DNA of 57,297 bases, taken from positions 1 to 57,297 of the forward strand of contig DATBGZ010000023.1 of NCBI GenBank assembly GCA_036557785.1. Reading direction: 5' to 3'. The notes beneath the pieces are model-generated. The model was not told the origin of the DNA and searched no databases. It saw only the letters and a program-made list of their open reading frames with translations. The position numbers and the translations under genes were made by a program. Below, in pieces: positions 8,438-17,067 of this stretch (positions are counted from its first letter, which is position 1; each line of letters starts with the position of its first letter). The stretch comes from DATBGZ01 sp036557785. GTDB taxonomy: Bacteria; Actinomycetota; Actinomycetes; Mycobacteriales; Micromonosporaceae.

Positions 8438-10594
8438 CTACCGCCGCACGATGGACAGACCGGCGGCCTTGAGCTGGTCGGGCAGCGCTCGGATCATCTG
8501 CCGGTCGGTCTCCTGCTTGTGCGAGGAGAGGTAGAGCCACGGCAGCAACAGGTTGTGGACCTTGTGGGCGTCGTCGCGCTCCGGGCCGTACGTCCAGCCG
8601 GCCGCGATTCGCTGGCTGACCCAGCGGTCGTGCTCGTAACGCGCGAGCATCTCCACCTCGTCCTCGCTGAAGTCGAACGGATGCGTCGCGGGTTCGCGCA
8701 CGACCGTCGCCTCCAGCACGTCCAGCTTCGCGCCGATGTCGCGGACCTGGGCGCGGTTGGCCTCCTTCAGATCATCGCTGAGCGAGTCCCAGTGCTGCAG
8801 CGACGGCCGGCTGAACATCGCCTCGCCATCGGCCACCCGGTCCGCCAGGTACCGCTCGTGGATGTTGCGGGCGAGCAGGTCGAGCGCACCGGGGGTGAGC
8901 CAGGCGGGTGTCGGGGCCGGGCCGGTGGCTGCGGGGTCGACGGCGAGCCGGACGACCTGCAGACCCTCCCGTTCCAGTGCCCGGTCGAAGAGCAGCGGCC
9001 GCTCCTTCACGATCGCCCGGTTGCGGCTGCGTACGTCATCGCTCAGTCGCTCCCAGGGCACCAGCAACGGGTGCGTCCGCTTGCCCTGGTTGCGCGTCTG
9101 CCCGTACTTCCAGCCGGCGGCGCGGCGCTCGGCGACCCAGTGCTCATGCTCGCCTCGGGCCAGCCGCTCCACCTCGCCCGGGAGGAAGAAGAACGGGTCG
9201 GCCATCCGCGAGCGGGGTGCCACCGAGCAGCTGATCGTCGCCAGCGTGCGCGGGAACGCCCGGGCCTGCTGCAGGTTGCTCTCCTTGGCATCCTCGGGAA
9301 GCTCGTCCCAGGGCACGAGCAGTGGCCGGGAGCGCAGAGCTTCACCGCGGCGCGTGGCATCGTCGAGGTAGCTCTGGTGGATGGCGCGGGCGAAGGCCAG
9401 CAGCGGTTCCTCGGATCGCACGATCTCCTGCGCCGCGGCGTCGTACACCGAGACCGGGTCGAGCGCGCCGCCGAGGTCGTCGAAGATATCGGTAAATGCC
9501 TCGGACTGGGTGGCGAGGCGGGTCAGCCGCACCACGATCGAACCCGGACCGGGTCGCCACCGGGTCGCCGCGGTCAACGCCGTACGCAGCGCGTGGTCCT
9601 CGTCGTCGTCGCAGAAGTACGACCGGAACGGACGGTCGGGGATCGACAGCATCGCCTGTTCCACCGGCTGCTCCAGGGCTCGCAGCTCGCAGGTGCGCGC
9701 CACGAACGGCCACCGGTCGGCGATCGCCTGCAGAGCCCGGTGCGCGTCCCGGGCCACGAGCGTCACCAGCGGGGTGCCGTGCGGACTGCCCTCGGCCGAC
9801 CACCGCCGGGCCAGCTCCACGATCACCGCCTGCCCGAACCCGTCCGAGCTGACCACCAGCACGTGGGGCCGGGTCTGGTGCTCCAGGGTCACGCCGCGCA
9901 TATGGTTGCGCGCGGCGAGTTCGTCCACTGTGAACACACGGATGCGCTGGTCCTCGTCGTCGGGAGCGGCCTTGACCAGGCGTCGCGCCCGCAGCGCCAG
10001 AGCGAGCCCCGGGTCGCCCACAAGCAGGTGGGCGGTGAAGTCCTCACGGCGCGCCAGAGGCAAGGCGGCCTTCGTCGTGGCCACGTTGGTCGCGCCGTCG
10101 AACGTGTCGTCACCGCAGACCACGACCGCCCGGGCCTGCTTGATGCCGCTGTCACGCAGGGAGGCCGGGTCGCCGGCCTTGGTCACGAGAAGGCGCTGCT
10201 TGGGACCTTTCGTGCCCCGCGGGCGGCGCAGCCGTGCCGCGACCGCGGTGGCCGCCGCGCCGTCGCCGACCAGGACGATGTGGTTGCGGGTCAGGCCACG
10301 GAACCCGGTTGCGATATCGACCAGAACCAGGAAGCCGAACGCCGTGGTGAGCAGCGGGATCAGCGTCGGCAGGAAGGTCAGCGTCCAGGGCAACGCCTTG
10401 TCGCTACTGGGCTGCTGCCAACTGCCGGCCATGAGCTGCACCTCGTCGCCGAGCACCTGTGACCAGTGGTGGGGTCCGTGGATGCCGTAGAGGCTGATCC
10501 CCGCCCCGACGAGGCTGAACAGCAGCAGCGCGAAGCTGAGCCAACGCAGGATGCCGCGAACCCGGCGAAACTCCGGCGCGGTGATGAAGCCCAT
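8438..10594 (-). CDS. Membrane TrkA-N-like protein with four RyR-like repeats
   Basis: The protein has 718 residues. Two membrane helices (about 17-37 and 72-95) precede a Rossmann-type NAD-binding region starting HIVLVGDGAAATAVAARL near 105, and a second nucleotide-binding-like segment near 250. The C-terminal half contains four ryanodine-receptor (RyR) type repeats, near residues 403, 483, 576 and 653. The second and fourth share EHxxWVxxRxAAGWxYG, and the first and third share HxxYLxD. ATG at 10594 has GGAG six bases upstream. The organisation recalls the gating subunits of potassium channels (TrkA/KTN), but no pore helix is obvious, so a sensor role is inference. It is divergent from miaB, with a gap of about 100 bases. 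Confidence 0.75.
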   Translation of the reverse strand: MGFITAPEFRRVRGILRWLSFALLLFSLVGAGISLYGIHGPHHWSQVLGDEVQLMAGSWQQPSSDKALPWTLTFLPTLIPLLTTAFGFLVLVDIATGFRGLTRNHIVLVGDGAAATAVAARLRRPRGTKGPKQRLLVTKAGDPASLRDSGIKQARAVVVCGDDTFDGATNVATTKAALPLARREDFTAHLLVGDPGLALALRARRLVKAAPDDEDQRIRVFTVDELAARNHMRGVTLEHQTRPHVLVVSSDGFGQAVIVELARRWSAEGSPHGTPLVTLVARDAHRALQAIADRWPFVARTCELRALEQPVEQAMLSIPDRPFRSYFCDDDEDHALRTALTAATRWRPGPGSIVVRLTRLATQSEAFTDIFDDLGGALDPVSVYDAAAQEIVRSEEPLLAFARAIHQSYLDDATRRGEALRSRPLLVPWDELPEDAKESNLQQARAFPRTLATISCSVAPRSRMADPFFFLPGEVERLARGEHEHWVAERRAAGWKYGQTRNQGKRTHPLLVPWERLSDDVRSRNRAIVKERPLLFDRALEREGLQVVRLAVDPAATGPAPTPAWLTPGALDLLARNIHERYLADRVADGEAMFSRPSLQHWDSLSDDLKEANRAQVRDIGAKLDVLEATVVREPATHPFDFSEDEVEMLARYEHDRWVSQRIAAGWTYGPERDDAHKVHNLLLPWLYLSSHKQETDRQMIRALPDQLKAAGLSIVRR

Positions 10595-10693
10595 CTGTTG
10601 CTCCGAGGGGTGGGGATCGATGTCGGCCAGCAAGACCCTACTGGGGGCGCGCCACCCGTGCTGACCCGAGTCGTGGGTAGGCTTGGTGGCCTG

Positions 10694-12142
10694 ATGAGCA
10701 CCTCCGACACCGCCGCCCGCACCTATGAGGTGCGCACGTACGGCTGCCAGATGAACGCCCATGACTCGGAGCGCATCTCCGGCCTGCTCGAGGCCGCCGG
10801 ATATGTCCGAGCGCGGGACGGGCAGGGCGCCGACGTGGTGGTCTTCAACACCTGTGCGGTACGCGAGAATGCCGACAACCGCCTCTACGGCAACCTGGGC
10901 CACCTGCGCCCGGTGAAGGACGCTCGACCGGGCATGCAGATCGCGGTCGGCGGGTGCCTCGCCCAGAAGGACCGAGCCGAGATCACCCGGCGAGCGCCGT
11001 GGGTCGATGTGGTGTTCGGGACGCACAACATCGGGTCACTGCCGGTCCTGCTCGAGCGGGCCCGGCACAACGAGGCGGCGCAGGTGGAGATCCTGGAGTC
11101 GCTGGAGGTCTTTCCGTCGACCCTGCCGACCCGCCGCGAGTCGAGCTACTCAGGGTGGGTCTCGATCTCGGTGGGGTGCAACAACACCTGCACGTTCTGC
11201 ATCGTGCCGTCCCTGCGCGGCCGCGAGGCCGATCGCCGCCCCGGTGAGATCCTCGCCGAGGTCGGCGCGCTGGCCGCCGAGGGCGTGCTCGAGGTGACCC
11301 TGCTCGGCCAGAACGTCAACTCGTACGGCGTGCAGTTCGGCGACCGGTACGCGTTCGGCCGGTTGCTCCGTGCCTGCGGCGAGATCGACGGCCTGGAGCG
11401 GGTTCGGTTCACCAGTCCGCATCCGAAGGACTTCACGCCCGACGTGATCGCCGCCATGGCGGAGACGCCGAACGTGTGCCACGGCCTGCACATGCCCCTG
11501 CAGTCGGGCTCTGACACGGTGCTGCGGGCGATGCGCCGCTCCTACCGCTCGTCCCGGTACCTTCAGATCATCGATGACGTACGCTCCGCGATGCCGGATG
11601 CCGCGATCACCACCGACATCATCGTCGGCTTCCCCGGGGAGACCGAGGAGGACTTCCAGTCCACGTTGGACGTTGTCGGCGCCGCACGGTTCGCCTCGGC
11701 GTTCACGTTCCAGTACTCGAAGCGACCGGGCACGCCCGCATCCACGATGGACGGACAAGTGCCCAAGGAGGTCGTTCAGGAGCGGTACGACCGGCTCGTG
11801 GCGACCCTGGAGCAGATAAGCTGGGCCGAGAACAAGAAGCTCGTCGGCTCCACTGTGGAGGTTCTCGTCGCCGTGGGGGAGGGGCGCAAGGACAGTGCGA
11901 CCGGCCGCATGTCCGGTCGAGCCCGCGACGGTCGCCTCGTCCACTTCGCGGGCACGCCGTCCGTGCGGCCCGGTGACGTCGTCGAGGTCACCGTCACCTA
12001 CGCGGCTCCCCATCACCTCAACAGCGACCGGCCGCTGGTGTCCCATCGGCGGACCCGAGCCGGTGACGCCTGGGCCACCGGCTCGGTCGGTCGAGGACCG
12101 GGCGTGATGGTCGGCATGCCCACCATCGGCGCTCCGGCCTGA
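10694..12142 (+). CDS. miaB: tRNA-2-methylthio-N6-dimethylallyladenosine synthase MiaB
   Basis: MiaB is a radical-SAM enzyme that methylthiolates i6A37 of tRNA, after MiaA has prenylated it. The N-terminal UPF0004 domain starts YEVRTYGCQMNAHDSERI. The radical-SAM cluster motif is CNNTCTFC near residues 162-169. A TRAM domain follows (VEVLVAVGEGRKDS onward). The last 40 or so residues, ending MPTIGAPA, form a short tail of the type I know from actinomycete MiaB proteins. ATG at 10694 matches the family N-terminus. The longer open frame upstream is shadow sequence of the divergent gene. miaA lies 3.2 kb downstream. Confidence 0.95.
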   Translation: MSTSDTAARTYEVRTYGCQMNAHDSERISGLLEAAGYVRARDGQGADVVVFNTCAVRENADNRLYGNLGHLRPVKDARPGMQIAVGGCLAQKDRAEITRRAPWVDVVFGTHNIGSLPVLLERARHNEAAQVEILESLEVFPSTLPTRRESSYSGWVSISVGCNNTCTFCIVPSLRGREADRRPGEILAEVGALAAEGVLEVTLLGQNVNSYGVQFGDRYAFGRLLRACGEIDGLERVRFTSPHPKDFTPDVIAAMAETPNVCHGLHMPLQSGSDTVLRAMRRSYRSSRYLQIIDDVRSAMPDAAITTDIIVGFPGETEEDFQSTLDVVGAARFASAFTFQYSKRPGTPASTMDGQVPKEVVQERYDRLVATLEQISWAENKKLVGSTVEVLVAVGEGRKDSATGRMSGRARDGRLVHFAGTPSVRPGDVVEVTVTYAAPHHLNSDRPLVSHRRTRAGDAWATGSVGRGPGVMVGMPTIGAPA

Positions 12143-12200
12143 TCCGACGGTATCGATTGACCTCGAATCCCGGTCATCGACGCGCACGGCGCCCGGACCC

Positions 12201-12298
12201 GGTGACCGAGCGTCACCGATTCGCCCGCCGGCGGCCGTGATGTGCGATCGCTAGTCTGCACTGCTTCTTCTGGCGACATGGCCTGCGACCAGGCATTT
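12201..12298 (-). repeat. 97-bp inverted repeat, copy 1
   Basis: Read on the minus strand, this sequence aligns over its whole length with 13084-13180 on the plus strand, including an identical 14-base core (GAAGCAGTGCAGAC). The two copies flank the XRE gene in inverted orientation. One end contains a small hairpin, CGGTGAC-GTCACCG, which may help end miaB transcription. On the minus strand the sequence can be read as a peptide (around EEAVQTS and VTLGH) that is largely conserved between the copies. Confidence 0.7.
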
Positions 12299-12410
12299 CT
12301 CGCGGCCGGTCAGGCTCGACCTCCGATCTGCGCTCACTCTCGGTAGCGTCGCGGATTATCCTGCATCGGTCCTTGCGCGTGGCGGCCGTGGCGCCCAACG
12401 CTTGAGGGCC

Positions 12411-13022
12411 ATGAACGGGGATCAGAGCTCCGGCGACGAGACATCGAATCGGTCGGACCCGCGGCTGTCGGTGGGTCCGTACCCGGTCGCGGGGCTGGTG
12501 CGTCGGGCCCGCCAGATCGCCGGGCTCAGTCAACGGGAGCTGGCCCGGCGAGCGGGAATCTCACCCTCCACTGTGGGCAAAGTCGAGGCCGGCACGATCA
12601 TGCCCACGCTGCCGGCGCTGCAACGCATGCTCGACGTCGCCGAGCTGCTGCTCGTCGTCGTGGACCGGGACGGGCGCGTGGTCGTGCCGGCCGACGATGG
12701 TCTGCGCGACCTGGGCGGGCGGCACTACCCGGCCCACCTGGAGGTTCTGCGCGACCCCGTGCACCCCGACTGGTGGTACGACCGGTACGGGCCGTACTGG
12801 ATGGGCGAGCAGCGGCCGGCTGCGACGTACCACCTCAACCGCCCGCGCCCTGACTCGGCCCAGTCCTGCCTCGGCGGCGAGGGCGGCGCGGTGGAGGGGC
12901 GGGTCGGCGGCGAGGGCAGCGCGGTGGAGGGGCGGGTCGGCGAGGCCGGCGGCCCACCGTACGGCGACTGGCCGATCGGCTTTCGTCGTCGGCGCAAGAC
13001 GCGCCGCGGCTTCACCAGGTGA
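12411..13022 (+). CDS. XRE-family HTH regulator with in-frame tandem repeat
   Basis: The protein has 203 residues. Residues 28-80 form a Cro/C1-type HTH with RRARQIAGLSQRELARRAG and SPSTVGKVEAG. A conserved-looking middle segment contains HPDWWYDRYGPYW. The C-terminal third is low complexity and carries two copies of GGEGGAVEGRV and GGEGSAVEGRV. The target is unknown. ATG at 12411 is preceded by a weak GAGG. A TTG nine bases further up is possible. The gene sits between the two inverted 97-bp repeats, downstream of miaB. Confidence 0.75.
   Translation: MNGDQSSGDETSNRSDPRLSVGPYPVAGLVRRARQIAGLSQRELARRAGISPSTVGKVEAGTIMPTLPALQRMLDVAELLLVVVDRDGRVVVPADDGLRDLGGRHYPAHLEVLRDPVHPDWWYDRYGPYWMGEQRPAATYHLNRPRPDSAQSCLGGEGGAVEGRVGGEGSAVEGRVGEAGGPPYGDWPIGFRRRRKTRRGFTR
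12872..12937 (+). repeat. Two 33-bp tandem repeats inside the XRE gene
   Basis: Units 12872-12904 and 12905-12937 differ at one base, and a partial third unit follows. The unit length is a multiple of three, so the reading frame is kept and each unit encodes 11 residues. The near identity points to a recent slippage or duplication event. Confidence 0.9.
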
Positions 13023-13083
13023 CCGGCAAGGCAGTTACCGGCAGTAATCGCCTTTTCGTGCCGTGATCACATACGGCTCACAA

Positions 13084-13180
13084 CATGCCAGGTCACAGGC
13101 CGTAGCGTCAGAGGAAGCAGTGCAGACCAGTCAACGTGCATCACCGCCGGCCGGGCCGCTGCCGGTGACGCTGGGTCACG
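13084..13180 (+). repeat. 97-bp inverted repeat, copy 2
   Basis: This is the partner of the copy at 12201-12298. It lies between the end of the XRE gene and the convergent MOSC gene and overlaps the last few bases of the MOSC gene's 3' end. It carries the same GAAGCAGTGCAGAC core and ends with a GTGAC-GTCAC hairpin. Confidence 0.7.
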
Positions 13181-13871
13181 ACCGAACGGCATCCCTCGAT
13201 GTCCCGGCACGGCGGGCAGCCTTGTCTCGCAGCGCCTGCGGAAGTTGCGATGCCTCGAGCAACCGGGGCAACAGCTCGGGTTCCAGCGTGAGCGCGCGGA
13301 ACACGACGCCGATCGTGACGCCGTGCGATGGCCGGTGAAGGATCTCGATGGGGTCGCCCGCCGCGACGGTGCCCGGCGTGAGGACCCGCAGGTACGTGCC
13401 GGGATGGGCGTGCGCGGTGAAGCGCTTGATGAGGTCTGGCACGTCCCAGAACCCCGCGAAGACCCGGCACGGGATGCGTGGCCGGCTCACCTCGAGCACC
13501 GCAGAGCCCACGGCCCAGCGCGAGCCGATCACCGACTCGGTCAGGTCGATGCCCGCCGTGGTGAGGTTCTCGCCGACGTTGCCGGGGTCCAGCGTTCTGG
13601 CCAGCTCGGCGGCCCACCAGGCGGTGTCCTCCCAGGCGTACGCGTAGACGGCCTGGTCGATGCCACCGTGCCCTGACGTGTCGAGCACGTGGTCGCCCTC
13701 GACGCCAAGCTCGTGCAGTGCCACGGGTCCGGCAACGGGACGTTTGTCGATGCCGGTGACGCCCTTGCCGGCGGCCCATGTTGCCCGCAGCGGCTTGCCG
13801 ACGTTGACACTGATGACAGATGGGCGGCTGGACGGCGCACCGGCGTCGCCTGCGTGAGCGAAGGTGGGCAT
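13176..13871 (-). CDS. MOSC domain protein (YiiM-like)
   Basis: The protein has 231 residues and carries the MOSC domain found in molybdenum-cofactor sulfurase relatives. The motifs LGVEGDHVLDTSGHGG and NVGENLTTAGIDL match the beta-strand core, and the conserved Cys is in RIPCRVFAGFWD. YiiM-type members bind Mo cofactor and reduce N-hydroxylated compounds, but the substrate here is not known. The start ATG at 13871 overlaps the TGA of the DUF349 gene upstream on the same strand (TGATG), so the two genes are translationally coupled. Confidence 0.85.
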   Translation of the reverse strand: MPTFAHAGDAGAPSSRPSVISVNVGKPLRATWAAGKGVTGIDKRPVAGPVALHELGVEGDHVLDTSGHGGIDQAVYAYAWEDTAWWAAELARTLDPGNVGENLTTAGIDLTESVIGSRWAVGSAVLEVSRPRIPCRVFAGFWDVPDLIKRFTAHAHPGTYLRVLTPGTVAAGDPIEILHRPSHGVTIGVVFRALTLEPELLPRLLEASQLPQALRDKAARRAGTSRDAVRS

Positions 13872-15076
13872 CACTCCGGGCGCTGCGCGAGCTCAAGGAA
13901 CTTGCGCTTGACGTCGAGGGACTGCTGCGCCTGGCGGATGCGCCGGACGTCTCCCGAGGCTTCGGCCCGCTCGAGCCGCGCCTGTGCTTCGGCGACCTGG
14001 TCACGCATCTGGGCGAGCAACGGGTTGTCGTCGGGGGTGGTCCGGCGCCACGCGGACTCCATCGCGGTACGGACCTTCTCCTCCACGGCGCGCAGGCGTC
14101 GGTCGAGGTGACCGGTCGTCTCCCGAGGCAGGCGGCCCCCGTCGTGCCATTGGCTCTGAATCTCGCGCAGCCGCTGCTGTGCCGCCTGCGGGTTCGCGTC
14201 GACATCCATGGCCTCGGCCGAAACGAGCAGGGCCTGGCGCTTGTCCAGTGCCTGGCGCTGCTCAGCGTCCCGGGCCGAGAAGACCTCGCTGCGGCGGGTG
14301 AAGAAGGTGTCCTGGGCGGCGCGGAATCGCTCCCAGAGCCGCTGTTCGACCTCCTTGGCGGCGCGCGGGGCCGCCTTCCACTCCGTCATCAGCTCCTTGA
14401 GCCGGTTGGCGGTGGCCGTCCATTCCGTCGAGTCCTGCAGTGACTCGGCCTCGGCGACGAGCTCCTCCTTCTGGCCACTCGCCTGCTTGCGCTGCGCGTC
14501 GAGGCTGGCGAAGTGGGTGCCGCGCCGGCGAGTGAATCCGTCCCGGGCAGCCGAGTAGCGCTTCCACAGTTCGGCGTCTGAGCGCTTGTCGACGCCCTTG
14601 ATCGTCTTCCATTCATCGAGGATCGTCCGGAGCCGGTCGCCCGCGGACTTCCACTGCGTAGCGGAGGTCGCGATCTGCTCCGCCTCTTCGACGAGCGCTG
14701 TCTTGCGCGCCAGCGCCTCCGCCCGGGCGCTCTCCCGGGCGGCACGGCTCTCGACAGCCCGCTGCTCGGCGAACTCGGTCAGTTTCTCCAGGCGGTTGGC
14801 CAGGCCATCGAGGTCGCCTACGACATGGGCCGTGTCGAGCGACTCACGGATCTGGCGCAGCCGGGCGATCGTGTGGCTGGCGTCGGCGGCCCCACTGCCC
14901 AGCCGCGTCTCAATCAGGTCGACCTCGGTCACGATGTCGGCGTAGCGGCGGGAGAAATGGGCCAGGCCCTCCTCGACCGTGCCGGCGTGCCACGAGCCCA
15001 CGACCCGTTCACCCTCGGCCGTCTTGACGTAGACGGTGCCGTCCGCGTCGATCCGGCCGTAGCTCGTCTGGTCCAT
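13871..15076 (-). CDS. DUF349 domain protein
   Basis: The protein has 401 residues and is almost entirely helical, rich in Ala, Arg, Glu and Gln. DUF349 modules appear as repeats such as WKSAGDRLRTILDEWKTI, WTATANRLKELMTEWKAA and QQRLREIQSQWHDGG, each followed by LW(K/E)RF-like segments. The family is widespread in Actinobacteria next to miaB/miaA, with no settled function. The start is ATG at 15076. The longer frame upstream is Arg-rich and unlikely to be translated. The MOSC gene overlaps its stop. Confidence 0.85.
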   Translation of the reverse strand: MDQTSYGRIDADGTVYVKTAEGERVVGSWHAGTVEEGLAHFSRRYADIVTEVDLIETRLGSGAADASHTIARLRQIRESLDTAHVVGDLDGLANRLEKLTEFAEQRAVESRAARESARAEALARKTALVEEAEQIATSATQWKSAGDRLRTILDEWKTIKGVDKRSDAELWKRYSAARDGFTRRRGTHFASLDAQRKQASGQKEELVAEAESLQDSTEWTATANRLKELMTEWKAAPRAAKEVEQRLWERFRAAQDTFFTRRSEVFSARDAEQRQALDKRQALLVSAEAMDVDANPQAAQQRLREIQSQWHDGGRLPRETTGHLDRRLRAVEEKVRTAMESAWRRTTPDDNPLLAQMRDQVAEAQARLERAEASGDVRRIRQAQQSLDVKRKFLELAQRPE

Positions 15077-15314
15077 GCTCGTAGTCCGCCCTCTTTGTGC
15101 CCGGCCGTACCGGTCGCCCTGCCGGTTGCGCCGCCCTCTGTACTTCCTGCTTCGGCTCCGCAAGCGTCGCTGGAAGTGCATTCATCAGTCCGGTGCCTGT
15201 GAACATCATGTGTCCTGGCGCCGGTAACCGCTATTCTCACAGGTCAAGTGGGGTGCGCGTCGAGCGGCTGATCGGTCAGTGCGGCCGAACCGTAACCTTG
15301 GGAGCGCTTCCAAA

Positions 15315-16241
15315 ATGACCATCGCGCCGGTGGTGGCGATCGTCGGTCCGACCGCGGCCGGCAAGAGCGCACTGAGCCTTGTGCTGGCCCACCGCCTCGG
15401 TGGCGAGGTGGTCAATGCCGATTCGATGCAGCTCTACCGGGGCATGGACATCGGCACGGCCAAGCTCGGCCCGCAGCAGCGCGGGGGTGTACCGCACCAC
15501 GCTCTCGACATCTGGGACGTGACCGAACCTGCGAGCGTGGTCGCGTACCAGGATCTGGCCCGGGCCGCGGTGGACGCGGTGCGGGCGCGAGCGCGGGTGC
15601 CGTTGCTCGTCGGAGGTTCCGGCCTGTATGTCCGGGCCGTGCTGGAGCACTTCGACTTCCCGGGTACGGACGCGCATCTGCGGGCGTCGCTGGAGGCGGA
15701 GCTGGCGGAGGTCGGCGCGGCCGCCATGCATGCCAGGCTCGCAGAGCGGGCCCCGGAGGCCGCGGCCCACATCCTGCCGACCAACGGTCGCCGCATCGTG
15801 CGGGCCCTCGAGGTGGTGACGCTCACCGGTACGTTCGTCGCCTCGCTCCCGAAGCCGACGCCGTACTACCCTACTGTCCACATTGGAGTCGACCGGGATC
15901 CGGCCGAGCTCGACGCGCGGATCGAGGCCCGGGTGGCGAGCATGTTCGCCGAGGGACTCGTCGACGAGGTGCGCGCGCTGGAGCAGGCCGGGCTGCGCGA
16001 GGGCCGTACGGCTTCGCGCGCGTTGGGCTACCACCAGGTGCTCAGATACCTCGCCGGTCACGGCACGCTCGTCGAGGCGCGCGAGGAGACCGTGTACGCG
16101 ACCCGGCGCTTCGTCCGGCGGCAGCGCTCCTGGTTTCGCCGCGATCCCGGCGTGGTCTGGCTCGACGGGGCCTCGCCGACTCTCGTCGAGGACGCGCTGG
16201 CCGTGTGCTCGGCGCCGTCGCTCACGTTTGGGGTGCGATGA
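15315..16241 (+). CDS. miaA: tRNA dimethylallyltransferase MiaA
   Basis: MiaA adds a dimethylallyl group to A37 of tRNAs reading UNN codons, giving the substrate for MiaB. The protein has 308 residues. The P-loop is GPTAAGKS near residue 12, followed by NADSMQLYRGMDIGTAK, LVGGSGLYVRA and TRRFVRRQRSWFRRD, all diagnostic. ATG at 15315 follows GGGAG at 15299-15303. An upstream in-frame ATG at 15279 would add 12 residues with no family match. The dapF start overlaps the stop (ATGA). Confidence 0.95.
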   Translation: MTIAPVVAIVGPTAAGKSALSLVLAHRLGGEVVNADSMQLYRGMDIGTAKLGPQQRGGVPHHALDIWDVTEPASVVAYQDLARAAVDAVRARARVPLLVGGSGLYVRAVLEHFDFPGTDAHLRASLEAELAEVGAAAMHARLAERAPEAAAHILPTNGRRIVRALEVVTLTGTFVASLPKPTPYYPTVHIGVDRDPAELDARIEARVASMFAEGLVDEVRALEQAGLREGRTASRALGYHQVLRYLAGHGTLVEAREETVYATRRFVRRQRSWFRRDPGVVWLDGASPTLVEDALAVCSAPSLTFGVR

Positions 16242-17053
16242 TGGCCGGGATGTCCGAGACCACCCCGTTTGCCAAGGGGCACGGGACCGGCAACGACTTC
16301 GTCGTCGTGCCCGACCCCGACGCTCGACTGTCGCTGCCGCCCGCGCGGGTGGCCGCGATCTGCGACCGTCACCACGGCGTGGGCGGTGACGGCCTGCTGC
16401 GCGTCGTCCGTACGGCCGCCCACCCGGAGGTCGCGCACCGCGCCGGCGAGGCCGAGTGGTTCATGGACTACCGCAACGCCGACGGGTCGCTGGCGCAGAT
16501 GTGCGGCAACGGCGCCCGGGTGTTCGCGCGGTACCTCGTCGAGTCAGGACTGGCCAGGGGTCCACAGGTGTCGATCCTGACCCGTGCCGGTCTGGTGGCG
16601 GCAACGGTCGACGACGGTACGGTCTCGGTCACCATGCCGCGGCCGGCCGTGGGCGCGCCCGGTGTGGCCCGTGTGTCCGGTGTGGAGTTCAAGGGCACCT
16701 CTGTCGTCTGCGGCAACCCCAACCTCGTCTGTCGCGTGGACGACGTGGCGGCGCTCGACCTGTCCGGTGTCCCGGAGTTCGACCCGGAGCAGTTCCCGGA
16801 TCGGGCGAACGTCGAGTTCGTCGCTCCGGTCGCCGCGTCGCACGTACGCATGCGGGTCATCGAACGCGGGGTGGGGGAGACGCTGTCGTGCGGCTCCGGT
16901 GCCTGCGCGGTAGCCGGCGTCGTCCTCAGTGGAGGATCCGGCTCCGTCGTCGTCGACGTGCCCGGCGGACGGTTGACGGTCGCCATCGACGAGTCCGGCT
17001 GCATCCTGACCGGTGCCGCCGTCCTCGTCGCCACCGGCACGCTCCTGCTGTAG
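16238..17053 (+). CDS. dapF: Diaminopimelate epimerase
   Basis: DapF converts LL- to meso-diaminopimelate for lysine and peptidoglycan synthesis. The protein has 271 residues. GHGTGNDFVV lies at the N-terminus. The two catalytic Cys sit in MCGNGARVFARYL and ETLSCGSGACAVAG. ATG at 16238 overlaps the miaA stop, and two more in-frame ATGs (16241, 16250) lie within 12 bases. The gene ends 14 bases before the convergent propeller-like gene. Confidence 0.95.
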   Translation: MMAGMSETTPFAKGHGTGNDFVVVPDPDARLSLPPARVAAICDRHHGVGGDGLLRVVRTAAHPEVAHRAGEAEWFMDYRNADGSLAQMCGNGARVFARYLVESGLARGPQVSILTRAGLVAATVDDGTVSVTMPRPAVGAPGVARVSGVEFKGTSVVCGNPNLVCRVDDVAALDLSGVPEFDPEQFPDRANVEFVAPVAASHVRMRVIERGVGETLSCGSGACAVAGVVLSGGSGSVVVDVPGGRLTVAIDESGCILTGAAVLVATGTLLL

Positions 17054-17067
17054 CGTCGGGCGTCCGT

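Noticed and set aside
15232..15237. TATTCT as the miaA -10
   Set aside because: No -35 at a suitable distance; too weak to list as a promoter.
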